From the NCBI GenBank assembly GCA_024734555.1, contig JANPWX010000076.1, forward strand, positions 5,951,217 to 6,015,216: a DNA stretch of 64,000 nucleotides. Reading direction: 5' to 3'. This DNA is from Trochalopteron elliotii (Eukaryota; Chordata; Aves; Passeriformes; Leiothrichidae). Under the pieces are notes generated by a model. That model saw nothing but the letters and a program-made list of their open reading frames with translations. It did no database searches and was not told the origin of the DNA. Positions 10,709-22,134 of the stretch are shown in pieces. Every line of letters begins with the position of its first letter. Positions within the stretch are counted from its first letter, which is position 1. The translations under genes were made by a program, and so were the position numbers.

Positions 10709-13599
10709 GTGAGAAATGCAGTACTCAGGGACTTTTTTTGCAGGAAAGGATTCAGCCAGTCTTACTCTTGTCCAGAGAATTTTTCCTTGAAACCATAACT
10801 GAGTTAATAATACACATGAAATATAAAAGACATCTTAAAGTGTATTAATATTAGATTAAATGTTGTTATTGCTGCTGTTCATGAATGGGAAAACCGGAGC
10901 TGAAGTAACTCTACCAAACTGAGCACAATACCACACCAGTAACTGTCAGAAGAAAAGTATTTACTTGGAAAAATCCTTTGTATGATTTTGCTCTCCAGGA
11001 TTTTTCATATGCCCATATCTGTAAATTAGCTCACCACAATGACAGGTCATGTCTTTTTTTTGGCTTGCCTTTATCACCAGCTTTGGGAATTAAACAATAT
11101 AATGAATAGTGATTGAAAACTCAGATATGTTAAGATAAAACAGTGACATTTCAGATATGATCTCTACCTGGAAGATAAAACTTACTAGCAGAGTGCTCAT
11201 TTATTTAAGAGATATGATTTTATAAAATTTTGATTGTGTTTTTCAGGCTTATTAATCCATGACAAAATTGTATCCTTCTCTGTCTTAAGTATAAATTCTC
11301 TATGAAGTAAGACTTAAACGAAAGCGATCCCAGCTGAAAATGGGAACAGTTGTAAAGATTTGGAAACAATTTGCAGAAGGGTCAGTCAAGAGATCTGAAG
11401 TGTATTTTGGTTTTGAAAATGGGATCAGTATATTAGAGAGGCCCATTCATCTCCCAGTCTATATTTAGCATCCTGCAGTGAACCAGTGACTGCCTTCATC
11501 ACAGTCCAGCGTGTATCACAGAGTCATGGCTTGTGACCCCACAGGGTATCTGCTGTAGTCAGTATTTTGAGATGGCTCAGTAATAAAGTTCTGTCTTTCG
11601 GCCTTGTCTTTAAACGTGAGGCATACTGTAATGGATATGTGACCTTGGCAGGTTATGCTGTTCCAAGCATGGATCTGTGGATTAATTTCGAACCGAGGGC
11701 TGTCTTCCCTACCTCTAGAGAGTGTGCAGGTGGTGGCAACAAATCACTACACATGCAGTTCATGCTCTTTTCTGGCAGGAGAATAAAATTGTTATCTTGC
11801 AGTCTAGCCCTGGGAATTGCTGGTTACATGTTCTAAAAATCATTAGCATGTTAATTTGATTAAAAACAGTAATTAATGAAGCACACTTGAAAATTGTTAG
11901 GACACCTTGTGAAGATGATGACACGTAGAGGTACAGTTCTGGAGGATGTCATTTACCAATCTGCAAATTTCTTTCATGTAACAAATGAAGAATATATGAA
12001 TTCGTGATTAAATAATCCGAGCATTTAAATAACCCTGCATTTTTCTAAATCACTGCAGACAACAGTTGTCACTGTCTTTTATGCAGGGTGATAACCCAGA
12101 CGTCATTGTTTAGATGGACCTTTATAATTCCTAGCATGATCTCTGTCAAGCTAATATCTCAAAGGTATGACCTATCTGTCACCACAGCTCAAATTATTTT
12201 GTGAACTCTTAATATTTCAGTTCTTGCAACCCCCTTCTGTCTGAACTCAGCAGTGTGTGCTTGCCCCTGTAGCTGTATAACCCTTACTCCTCAGCAGCTC
12301 CTCTTACTGCTCCCTCCTTGCCTGGAGGAAAGTGACTTCTCTTCACTTTCAATAGCTGTAAAAATATCTGGCTAGTTAATTTCTAAAATTACATTTATAA
12401 GTGAATAACAAAACCAGAAAGTCAGCTTTGCATGATTCATTAAGACGAAGGAAACAAATGGAACTATTCCTTTTTGCTTGGTCTGACACCCTCAGCAGCA
12501 TGTGAGAGAAGTGCTTTTCATGTACCAATAAACTACTTGACAGTAGATTAGCATGAGTGCACTTCTAACTTGCTGCAACTAAACCCAACTTCAATAAAAC
12601 TATAACTAAACCTATAATGTGTTTTTTCCCGTCACTTTTTGAAAGTGACACTTATTTTGGCAGATGCTGAACTGTTGCATGAGCTGAGAATTTCATTGTT
12701 TAACAGTTTTATGAAGATTAATTGTCACATGGTTGATGAGAGTCTTCTTCCTGTATTATTTGTCTTTGTCTGAATTTACTGAGTTGGAGAAATGGATGAC
12801 TGATAGAAGAACAAGCAGAATGGCAGCAGAGCTTCTCAGCATGTGTCAGGGAGACTAGGATGCAGATGAATTAATAGTGAATAATAACGAATTAATAAAA
12901 AACATACACCTAGTTTTACAATTTTCTCTGAGGTTGGGAGCTAAAAAACCTGCCAAATAAAGTTGCTGGTAGAGACTGGTAAGAATATGGGGAAAACGGT
13001 CAATGGGTTACCCTGGAAGAACATATTGAAATCAGTCTCATGGGTTCTTTGAAAAAAATTGCTGTCAAAATCCTAGGGCTTGACAATCTTTGAGATAGGT
13101 ACACATGAATTGGAGTAGTTTGTCCATTTTCAGGTATGTTTTTAAGAAGCTGCTTCTCCCAAAACACACTCTACGTCTGTATACTTTTGCAGTCTGTAGT
13201 ACGGAATTAGGATGGACTTAATACTCTTGAGATAGTTTAATTAATTTCAAGTGATCATATTGCTGTGATATCATCACTGTGTCTTCTGGTATATATAACT
13301 GTGTATAAATTATGTGCAAATTCTTCAAAAGAGTATTTTTGCTAGTGAACTTGTATGAAACAGCAATCCAGATCTTTGCAACGAAGTGTCTTAAATAGTT
13401 TTTCTCTCTTACAAACTAACCTCTGGATGGCAGGTGTATAAAGTTGATATTAATCAAGGTAGGTAGGTGTCTAGATAGGCTAAGTCCACTGTGTTGCTGT
13501 TTCGGTTCTGCACTGAATCATTCAATACATGTTTATTAAAACAAACCTTTGTCTTCCCCAAAGAGATAGCAAATAAGACTGCCAGCTCTTGAATCCTGA
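10709..13599. other. AT-rich non-coding stretch, no gene seen
   Basis: No repeat family or paired splice structure was recognised. One short hairpin occurs at 12631-12649 (GTCACTTT / AAAGTGAC, 3-base loop). An 89-codon open frame at 11567-11836 has no recognisable domain. Confidence 0.55.
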
Positions 13600-13664
13600 G
13601 GGGAAAAAAGAAAACCAAAATCCTCCCCAAAAAACCCACTCAAAAAAACCCAACAAAACCCACT
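13600..13664. repeat. A/C-rich low-complexity tract
   Basis: Runs of AAAAAACCC-type units (ccaaaaaacccactcaaaa and similar) are followed by a T-run at 13669-13679. Low complexity; no function inferred. Confidence 0.8.
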
Positions 13665-14148
13665 GGATTTTTTTTTTTCTTTCCATGTGGGGAGTCATAT
13701 CAGGCCTTGAAGTCTGAAGTGTTTCTAAAATCTTTTTCCAATGGAAGGTGAAAAAAAGATTGTTTTTCTTCTTTGAGTATATCGGTGTTTTCTTATATAC
13801 TACTCAAAATTAAAACATAAGACGTCAATTTGAGTGGCTTTTTAGCTACTCTGCCAGTCAATTTTTTCTTCTTTTGGTTCTGCCCAGTTGATTTCCTAAG
13901 GGACTAATGATCTCTTCTTATCTCTGTGTTCTCTGATTAACTTAAGTTTTCCCTCAGAGGATGAAGGTACTGGAACCTAAAGGCTCACTAATGGTCACCC
14001 TTGTAAAAGGATCCCATGGACGTTGCCGAGGGTGAAAAGAGCACAGCTTTTAGCACCATGGTTTATTTCCTTTGAAATTTCAGCAGCATCTTGGCATTTA
14101 CTCTTTTGACTTTCAGAAAACTCTCTGATGCTTTCAAGCATAGTTATT

Positions 14149-14174
14149 TATAAATATATATATGTATATATAAA
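14149..14174. repeat. Short AT dinucleotide-rich tract
   Basis: A TATAAATATATATATG/TATATATAAAA block. It is followed within 15 bases by GCGCTGACGTAC, a CRE-like TGACGTA. It could mimic a TATA plus CRE promoter, but no transcript evidence is visible. Confidence 0.6.
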
Positions 14175-14439
14175 AGCGCTGACGTACAGTGCTGTCTCCA
14201 GAGAAAGCAGAGAGCATGATTTATATTTTGTTGAGTCAAACACTAGTACTTTTGGATAAAGAAATCTTTAGCAGGTACAAACGACAGACCAAATACTAAA
14301 GCTGTTTACTAGCCATTAATTCCAGGCTCAATCCAGAAGCTCTTACTCAAGCAAAATGCTTGTAAAGTAATAGGATGCTTTATCTTCTTATTCTTGAATT
14401 TTCTAAGAGTGCTGTGTAATTTTTTTTTGAATTGTGCAG

Positions 14440-14513
14440 GTTTCTATCAGCCCCACATCATCTCGTCTTGTGCAGCTTCAGGAGTTACTGCTTGTGCAGT
14501 GGTGTATTATATG
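14440..14513 (+). CDS. Candidate exon, cluster B part 1 (weak)
   Basis: A good acceptor (T8 tract then gaattgtgcag) and donor (ATATG|gtaaat) bound 74 bases open in all three frames. In one frame (begins VSISPTSSRLVQLQELLLVQ) it can be joined through a 15-base micro-exon at 14591-14605 to a terminal block at 14755-14785 ending in TAA, with introns of 77 and 149 bases. In another frame the joined product also stays open. Because several frames work, the evidence for coding is weak. The protein is unrecognised. Confidence 0.15.
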
Positions 14514-14528
14514 GTAAATCACCTGCAG

Positions 14529-14554
14529 CTGCAGTGTATCACAGTACACTGCAG
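14529..14554. repeat. Perfect 10-bp hairpin with 6-base loop
   Basis: CTGCAGTGTA and TACACTGCAG flank the loop TCACAG. It lies in the would-be intron of candidate cluster B. Confidence 0.85.
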
Positions 14555-14754
14555 ACAGTGTTTTTACATTTTTGCTTTAATCATTTGCAGTGAGTTACAG
14601 GGACCGTAAGTGGCAAAATACTTTGTCTTGAAAAGTAGCCATTGAAATACTGCTGCAAAAGTAACCATAGAGTTTGGAAAACGATATGGTACAAAAGATC
14701 CTATTGTGCTACATACGGTTTTATTCATTTCTGAAAATGATTGTTCTTTTGCAG

Positions 14755-14785
14755 GCATGGAGATCTGGATATGTTTCTAATGTAA
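14755..14785 (+). CDS. Candidate terminal exon, cluster B part 3 (weak)
   Basis: A strong acceptor (gattgttcttttgcag) is followed by a short open block. In the frame continuing from cluster B part 1 through the micro-exon at 14591-14605 it reads HGDLDMFLM then TAA. No AATAAA signal is close downstream, which argues against a true 3' end. Confidence 0.12.
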
Positions 14786-14789
14786 AATG

Positions 14790-16398
14790 AATAGGAAATA
14801 CTTCAATTGTTCAAATAGCTCTTAAATGTATTTTAGTTTCATAGCTGATTGTATATTGTGTTTGCAGCCTTTGTGCAAAGCAGTGTTTAATAGCAGAGTT
14901 TGCTCCATAATGAACATATATGAAAACTGTTCTTTATATTATCATCAATCTAAAAACCCACATGTATTAATATAATGCTGTTGATGTTTAGTTGTCCCAT
15001 TGCTTGGAATTTTTTGCCACATTGCTTGGCACATAGCTGTCAACTAAGAGAACTCCTTCCAACTCCAACTTAAGACTTATCACTTCCCATTTAGAAAATG
15101 ACCTTACAAGTTAGTCAAATGACTGGACTGCAATGGAACAGCAGCTGTTAGTGGAAAGTTCTCAAAATTGGCATGGATCACGTACTGGTCTCTCCTTTAA
15201 TTGCTGATATCGTTGCCTGTGTATGCAGTGGTTATCAATTACTGTAATTGCTTTATAGTTATCAGACCATTCTCTAATGGTTAGAATTGATTTTTAGCTT
15301 TTAGGTTGAAAATATCTGAGGATTAATCTACTGGTTTGTTTTGTGAATTTTTTGGCAACTTTTGTGTAAATTGCTAATTATTAATAATACCCTTGAGGCA
15401 TGAAAATAAATACTGTAACATTCTCATGATGAAATATATTTTCTTTTGAAATCTCTGGGATCCTATTTGGTCCAGTTGATTTACATAACTTGCCTGCATA
15501 GTATTGTGAAAGAGTAAAATAGAACAGCTCAGCTGCACCTGCTGTCTTTGAGATGTTTCTGAGTGAACAGTCCCAGACAAGCATGAGGTTTTTGTGGTTG
15601 TCTCTTTGGTCCATTGCCCACCTGCCCTGGACCACTGCAAAATACCCATCTCATAATTTTACCTTAAAGTAAAATGACAAATTCTCAGCGTGAGCTGCTA
15701 CTTAACTACTGGTTTTGTACCAGTTCTATGTTTGTCATTAAAGAAATAAAATCTCTCTGGAAGATTGTCTGCAGAGAGGTATGATCATCAAATGAAAACC
15801 CCTTACATTTACAAAAGTTTAAAAAGGTGAGAGTTAACAGCTCTTAATTAAAGGTATCACTGCTTTAGTGCACTTACCCTCATTTGATGTTTAGTCCTGT
15901 TCTGTAATGTTCAGTGTGGAATAGTTGGTTGTATGACTCAAGTTGTGTAAAGTCAGTTGTGAAGATACTCTCAGCAGTACTGGCTACAAATATATTTAGA
16001 ACCTGTTTCCTGTTGTGGAGTTCTTCTTTGCAGTGTGGTGTATGCTAATATGTTACAACTTGCAACTTGCAGTGTTTTATTGCTTAATTTAAGCATAGTT
16101 TGCATTTCTTATGGTTTGATTGGTTGGCAAGGCATGCAGAAATTCTGAGTCAGATGCACCTATTTCTGGATGTCCAATATAATTAGGTGCAGCCCCAAGG
16201 CAACATGTTTTGTGCAACTTTCCAGGCATACAAAATGCAGAAATACAAGATAGGGTTTAAAAATTGTTTGGAAAAAAAAGTTAGTGCCATTTAACTTTGA
16301 ATTATGATTTTATTTGTTCTGATGAGTTTCATAATTATGAGATCCTGATTATTTTTTTTTCTTCCTGTTTTCTTTTTGTATTCTTTTTTTCATTTTAG
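14790..16398. other. AT-rich non-coding stretch, no gene seen
   Basis: Unique-looking sequence. Overlapping minus-strand open frames at 15374-15649 are AT-driven and carry no domain. Confidence 0.55.
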
Positions 16399-16486
16399 TA
16401 ATTATAACTTTGATACATATGAAATATGCCAGATGGACATTCCTGGAAATGTCAGTGTCCTGTATAACTTTGGAGCAGTTATGTAG
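16399..16486 (+). CDS. Candidate terminal exon after a strong acceptor (weak)
   Basis: A long T/C-rich tract (16350-16396) ends in cattttag. The sequence after it is open for 28 codons (begins NYNFDTYEICQMDIPG) and stops at TAG 16484-16486. A different frame gives the 138-codon plus-strand open frame 16410-16826, and the opposite strand is open for 132 codons, so openness here is not strand-specific. No upstream partner exon was identified. Confidence 0.15.
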
Positions 16487-16489
16487 AAC

Positions 16490-17175
16490 CAGCATGATCA
16501 TTAAATTCCACAAACTTCCGTTTTCTGTAACCTTGTCCTGGGACAATGCTGTTGAAAGTGAGTTTTGTTTCTGTAGCCTATGTAGTCTGGTTTGCATGAC
16601 CAGCCTGCTAAAAAGTGTGTTGATTACTGGTACTGCAGTTGGGTTCATGGTACCAAGTGAAAACAGGACTGAGAACAGCAGCTTCTCCCAGGCATTATTC
16701 ACTGCTGCTAATTTTTGGCTCCTAAAAATCGGGTTTGAATTTGTCACTAGGAGAGAAAAGCAGTTTGACTGTAATTGTCTTACTAAAACAGAAAAGTGTC
16801 TAAAAAAGGGTTTTTTTGAAGACTAAGGTTCTATTGAACAGGTAATTTTTAAATGCATTAAATACGATTAAGTGCTTAATTGCTTGTGTGTAAATAAAGG
16901 AATAAAATCCATATGGGTAGTAATTTAGGGAGAAATTAAGTGCTGCGGTGTATAGTGTTGGTTTCCTTGAAATACAAGAAATCTATTAAATCCCAGAGCA
17001 CAAAATCACATTCATTCATTTATGGAAAATGTTGCCTCCTAAGAGGAATGTGTGGAATTTAAAGGTCTAAGGAAAAAAAATTCTGTTCATTACGCACTTT
17101 TTAAAAGAAACCCAGAATCTATTCTTCAGCTTCTTTAGATTTTTTTTTGAGGTTTGCCCCAGTTTTCTTGGCTTT
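16490..17175. other. Non-coding stretch, long overlapping open frames of doubtful meaning
   Basis: It holds the tail of the 138-codon plus-strand and 132-codon minus-strand open frames. Neither has a signal peptide, domain motif or promoter context I can identify, and their amino-acid sequences match nothing I recognise. Confidence 0.5.
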
Positions 17176-17204
17176 GTTTGTGTGATGTCCCACATCACAC
17201 AAAC
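17176..17204. repeat. Perfect 13-bp hairpin, 3-base loop
   Basis: GTTTGTGTGATGT and ACATCACACAAAC are exact reverse complements separated by CCC. Too short for a microRNA precursor. It is followed at about 17220-17290 by a looser inverted pair GCCTAGTTTT / GAAACTAGGC. Confidence 0.92.
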
Positions 17205-18978
17205 CCGTGGCTGAGCGCAGGCCTAGTTTTCCCTGGGTGGTGCCAGTAAATATCTGTTAAGGTGTGGCTGTGTGTGAAACTAGGCTTGCTGTTTTGGTGC
17301 TGGTAAGCTGCTGGCCTGCTGGTGTTACGGTAATCACTTCAAATCTGGGTAGGCAGCCTAGTCTGTACTGATGTGAATACTAGGTTTGGGTCACTAAGGT
17401 TTCACAGTTATGGTTAGTTAGGCCTTTTCCCTGTTGTTCATCTTCATTTATTTAATTTTTTTTAATAGAGAGTCTTTTGAGTCAAGTTAATTTTCCGTAC
17501 TAAAAATCCTTTGCATGTGATTTCTTTTTCCTGTAAAACCTTAACTTAAAATAAAAAATACTTAGTTTAATATATGCATATTGAAAAATTGTGTTAAATA
17601 CTTGACTACATTATTCACTTTCTTTTATTTAAAATACATTTTATAATCCAGTTAGGTAGATAATAACAGTAAATGCATTCCCTAAAATTCCAGTAAATAA
17701 CATAGACAACATCTTAAATTTCCAAAAGAAGAAAAATGAAGTGACACTGGAGACTCAAGAGAGTAGAAAAATGAAGCCAAAACTGAAATTTGGGGAAGTT
17801 GCTGGCCATTTTTTTTGTTTATTTTTAAAAATTTGTGAGATAATTTTTATAAAAAATATCATTCTAAAACCCATGTACCATGGTTTTTAAAAATTAATAT
17901 TGATGTGAATGAACATTCATCCCTTGCTCTGTAGCTTTCAAAACTTTGACATTTCTCTCATGCTTTAAGCTTTCTATTCCTGTGGTGTTTTCCTTTTGAC
18001 CCAGCAGCCATATGCTGGATATGTGCACCAGTGCAATGTGAGCTGTTGTTTAATGTCTATGCTGGGTTATTCCTCATGCTAAATCCATGCAGAAGCACGC
18101 TCAAGTGAATGAGTTCCAACAAATTGCAGACCCATCTTTAGGTGGACTCTAGAGCTTTTATACATAAGCGTATATGTGTACAAACATGTTGCTAAAGTAG
18201 CAGCTCCTGGTCTTGAGGTGAAATGATGTGGGCTTTCCTGTTTCCACATCACTGAGGTCTAACTTGCACCAGAAGTGACTGGTTGCATCTATCCTGTCTT
18301 TGGCATCTTGTACTCTTCTGAGCATCAGCTGATAGTTCTTACACATATTCCTTGGGGGTTTTACTCAAACTATGCAAAAGAATGAGAAAACTGTTGCAGC
18401 TCATCAGAATGGTGTTTTTCATAGCACTAAACTTAAATCACATGTTTTATAACCTACTGTTACGTAGCACATGAACAAGTTCTGTGGCCACTTCATCCAT
18501 CTGGTGTCCTTTTCCCCAAAAATGAGGGGTTGTGGGAGCAAACCATTCCTGAAGACAAGGAGCATACCAGAGCTGAAGGCTTGAACAGCTGAAGTGTCCA
18601 GGTGGTGCACAAGACCTCTTCCTGGCCACGCTGCCTTTAGCAGTACAGGCATACCCAGAACTCCACAGACCATGGTGTAGAAGGCGTGATTGGCAGTCAG
18701 AGCTGGAAGAGAACATTCTTTGTCTTGTGAAAATGTGGGATTTAAAAAAATTCCTTTGCAAATTGCAGCAGAGACCTGGTGTTCCCTCTTTTTCTAAATA
18801 AAATGTAAAAATATCTCTTAGATAAATACGGTGCTTCAGTTTAGCCCATCATATTTTTCTTTAAATATACTGAGTTTAACTTCACTAAGAGGACTTTCTC
18901 ACCTGAAATCAAAGGCATTTCAGACTTCTTAATATTCCTGTGGAGCAGAAATAAAATCAGTCATTTCCTTTGATGAAA
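17205..18978. other. Non-coding stretch with one ATG-less open frame
   Basis: A frame open from about 17660 to 17890 lacks an initiator at its left end and contains the protein-like stretch NNIDNILNFQKKKNEVTLE. A ccctaaaattccag acceptor precedes it, but no donor of quality follows. Overlapping minus-strand open frames at 18419-18761 have no recognisable domain. Confidence 0.4.
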
Positions 18979-19042
18979 GTTTGGATACTTGTGAATCGGT
19001 GTGTTTTTTCGTTTGGATACTTGTGAATCGGTGTGTTTTTTC
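18979..19042. repeat. Perfect 32-bp tandem duplication
   Basis: Two exactly identical 32-base units lie head to tail (18979-19010 and 19011-19042), each beginning GTTTGGATACTTGTG and ending TGTTTTTTC. Exact identity implies a recent event or an assembly artefact. The second copy leads into AGG, making an alternative splice acceptor (tgttttttcag, 19033-19043) just upstream of the exon cluster at 19113. Confidence 0.98.
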
Positions 19043-19112
19043 AGGACAAATATTTGCTAAAAGTTCCCAACCAGCCATTCTCTCTCTTCCACTCCCCCTC
19101 TTTTCTCTGCAG

Positions 19113-19134
19113 ATGACCAAAATGTGGAAAAGAG
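19113..19134 (+). CDS. Candidate exon A1 (micro-exon)
   Basis: A very strong acceptor (cttccactccccctcttttctctgcag region, AG at 19111-19112) is followed by 22 bases (MTKMWKR plus one base) and a strong donor (AAGAG|gtgaga). It joins in phase to A2. The upstream part of any gene is not identified. The open frame extends upstream to 18981, so the next acceptor upstream (19043) could be used instead. The family is unknown. Confidence 0.27.
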
Positions 19135-19255
19135 GTGAGACTCCTACTAGAGATTTCTTGTTGCATTTTTCATTAGGAATTCACAGAGCACGGAGGCTGA
19201 TACTCTTGAGATAAGCTTCTTCTCTCTGCTTGCTGCTCTAAGCAGCACAATTCAG

Positions 19256-19311
19256 TATTACAAGTACAAAGCAGAGTTGAGAAGCTGAAGGAAAGAGTGA
19301 AGAGACAGGCT
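19256..19311 (+). CDS. Candidate exon A2 (coiled-coil-like)
   Basis: 56 bases between an acceptor (cacaattcag) and a strong donor (CAGGCT|gtaagt). Joined to A1 it reads VLQVQSRVEKLKERVKRQA, rich in Lys/Arg/Glu/Val with a helical, coiled-coil-like look. The acceptor is imperfect: an earlier CAG at 19243-19245 lies closer to the pyrimidine tract, and using it would break the frame to A1. The A1-A2 intron would be 121 bases. Confidence 0.28.
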
Positions 19312-19415
19312 GTAAGTACTGTTGAATGCTGGTTTAAAATGTTAGATGCTGTTAATAGAGTTTGGCAAGCTGACCTCCAGCTTTAACTTTTAATCACCTT
19401 CTTCTACCCCTCTAG

Positions 19416-19471
19416 AAAAGACAAATTATTGTGAAAAAAATTGATGACTCTGGGCTGGCTTCTGAAACTTG
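19416..19471 (+). CDS. Candidate exon A3
   Basis: 56 bases with an excellent acceptor (caccttcttctacccctctag) and a strong donor (ACTTG|gtaagc). In phase with A2 it reads KRQIIVKKIDDSGLASET. The A2-A3 intron is 104 bases, a common size for small avian introns. This is the best-looking single exon of the window, but I cannot assign it to a protein family. The other two frames contain stops early, so the frame is not a generic open stretch. Confidence 0.32.
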
Positions 19472-19572
19472 GTAAGCAAGGGTGCTCTGCCTTAAAACCA
19501 TTGAAATTGTATGTGTGAATATGTTTTTCACCCTTTCTCACTCAGACTCTGTGTCTTTGGTACTATTTTCAG

Positions 19573-19604
19573 CTTGGATCTTGGTGTTCTTCAGGGCTTC
19601 TGCT
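19573..19604 (+). CDS. Candidate exon A4 (tentative)
   Basis: An acceptor (ggtactattttcag) and donor (TTCTGCT|gtaagg) bound 32 bases in phase with A3 (reads CLDLGVLQGFC across the join). The A3-A4 intron would be 101 bases. No following exon was found in phase; without splicing at 19605 the frame stops at about 19640, so A4 could be terminal, or wrong. Confidence 0.2.
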
Positions 19605-19916
19605 GTAAGGGAGCTGAGGACCATGCAGCAGTGCTCTGCTAACAACCACAGCCTGCTGGCTGCAGCAGGTAATTGGGCTTGCACAGTGCACACACTGAAG
19701 AGACTCACTTCAGCCTTTGCAGTTATTAAGGGCCCAGGTCTTATCCCTCAGGACCGCAAACATGGTTCTGTACTGTGGAATGATTAATACTTGAAAACCT
19801 TTAATGAACCAGCTGCAGTGTCATTGTGCTAGCTGTTCCAGGCTTCTCCTTTTGTTCCACTAGAGATGAAGGCATTTCAGAAGAGTCCAGCTAAGAGGAG
19901 ATGTTTGTCCTTCATA

Positions 19917-20088
19917 CAGAATCACAGCATCTTAGAATAGTTTGGATTGGAAGGGGCCTTTAAAGCTCATCTAGTCCAATGCCCCTGCAATGAGCAGGGA
20001 CGTCTTCACCCAGATCAGGTTGCTCAGAGAATCTGCTTTTGAATGCTTCCAGGGATGGGACATATAGCACCTATTTGGGTAAACCTTA
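19917..20088 (-). mobile_element. CR1 LINE 3' end fragment, minus strand
   Basis: Antisense CR1 3' terminus: cagaatcacagcatcttagaatag, then tttggattggaaggggcc, tttaaagctcatctagtccaa, gcccctgcaatgagcaggga, cagatcaggttgctcagag and gcttccagggatggga. The 5' part is missing. The similarity fades after about 20080, so the left and right limits are approximate. Confidence 0.93.
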
Positions 20089-22134
20089 TATTTTTTGCTT
20101 CCTTTTACCTGAAGTCTTGTATATGTAAGTAATATTTTAGAAGTGTATTTTATCCCCCAGAACACATTACAGGAAGGTGACTCCCTTCATGCGTATTTCT
20201 TCATCTTAAAATTTTTCTACCTTGATATGTTTTTTTAAAGACCTCTAATCAAAGTGAGCAGTTCAGGTATCAAATCCAGCATTTGTGGATTTTATATGAA
20301 TGTACAAAATGTTTGGACTGATAAATAATGTGTGTAGTAGTACTTTTGTGTTTGGTAGTAAGATGTAATATTTTAACCTTTTTATTTTTACTGTGCCTGA
20401 AATACTTTTAAGATAAAGAAACCCTGTTCTTATGCTAATCAAAGGATAATTCAAAGCAAAATTTCTGCAAGTTAGAAATACTCTTCAGATTGTTTAACAT
20501 TTCACAACTCCTGGTTGAGAGAATGCAAATTAAGCAAGCCAGTAATTGAAGACAAATTGATGTTACACACTCGTGTTTCTTCTTTTAAATTTGGCTTGAG
20601 GCATAAAATAACAGCTTGAGAAGCCAGTATAACAACCACTAGCTTTTATGATTCATTTAAAGTAGTCACAGTTTTAAGCATGAAGGAGCTTGTTGAAGCT
20701 ATGCTCTTGATAGAAAAAAAATATTCATAGAAAAAATATGCTCTTAAATGTGGTGATGTTTTCCTGTCAGGTGCCACTGTAACAGTATTAAGGATTTCTT
20801 AGATCAGGAAAATAACCTAAAAACTGTAGCGTATTTTGTGTTATGCTGTGAAATACCAATCAAGTGCCATTCAGCATTGAGTTCTGGGAAAATAGTGTAG
20901 GTGTTTGGCTGTTTCTGTTTTTTCCTAACCTTACTGATCTCAGTTAATAGTTGTTTCTAGAGGGAAACCATGAGGAAGTGGAACAGGAACCTGTTGATCA
21001 TCCTGCAGTTTTGATTGCAAGGAATACATATGGGTGATGAATCTGTATCACTTTGCTTCACACTCTTGCCCACCATTCTGTCCTGCTGTCTGTCTGCCTC
21101 CTCAGGTCCCTGTGCTTTCAGTTTGCCATTTTCCATCTGTATTTCCTTAGTGGACCTCTTTGAAGGCAAGCTGAAGAGAAGCTCACTAGCAGAAACGTCC
21201 ATGAATTTGGTAGCTGGAGCTTTGGATGTCCTATCACATTCCCATGGACTTTGTCAAAATTACATAATTTAGAAAAATTCTGCAGTTAATATTTCTTCTG
21301 ATTAAATTAAGGATTGAAAAATATATGGATTTTTTAAATTACTATTTCTGCGGGAATTTTTATGTCCACTCTAGGCCTTGAATAACTTGCAGTTTAATTA
21401 AGTATCTAAATATTTTATTTGAAATAAATATATGCAACATGCTGGAAACCAATTGACCCAGACCATTTCCAAAGTTTCTATGTTTGGTCTGTGAGGAATG
21501 TTTGCTGTGGAGTTGCTGGGTTCTCCTTGATAACCTACTGCCCTAAATTTCAGAGTAAGGAAAAAACAGGTAGCTGATACCCTGCAATATGACTCCTCCC
21601 TTTTTCCTCCTGGAACTTCCGGATGATCGAAATTCTCTACATATGCTGGGCAATTGAGGAGCAATGAGAATGAATAGCTTGAGGTCTCACATTTTTTAAA
21701 GATGGGGTTAGAAGCTAGTGCTGGATATCACCATTTATGGTTCTGGGCTAACACGTGGATTGCATAGATTAATACATGTAACAAGCAAGACACAAATAGT
21801 ATATTGAAATTCTGTGGAAGAGAATTCTTAAGGCCACTGAAGTTCCTAGGAGTGCCAGGAACAGGCTGAGCAAACCATCTTTCTGGCTTTGGCTGGATAC
21901 AGGCATGGTGGGGAATCTGCTCTTTGGCAAACAGATATTTCTGCTGTGACCTCTGTAAAGTGAAAAGGAGTTATTGTCTCATGTTTTGCAAAGGTATTTG
22001 ACAACCTTACTTCATGTTTAGTGACTGATTCCAAGACAATATTGCTTGCTCTTTTCTCCAAGTCTGATTGTTTGCATACAAATTTGGCAGTTAAAAAAAT
22101 GCAAAAGATGCTGGATGAGTGGAGAGCTGCAGAA
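20089..22134. other. AT-rich non-coding stretch, no gene seen
   Basis: It contains an imperfect local duplication (TATGCTCTT at 20700-20708 and 20737-20745 around ATAGAAAAAA-type units). Open frames at 20957-21202, 21015-21272 and 21398-21664 have no recognisable domain or splice context. Confidence 0.55.

Noticed and set aside
16349..16826. Overlapping 138-codon plus and 132-codon minus open frames
   Set aside because: Open on both strands at once, no domains, and the minus one ends in Lys codons from the pyrimidine tract. Only the short post-acceptor frame was kept, at low confidence.
20700..20745. 9-bp direct repeat TATGCTCTT flanking an A-rich insert, like a target-site duplication
   Set aside because: The insert is a local imperfect duplication of ATAGAAAAAA-type sequence, not a transposon.
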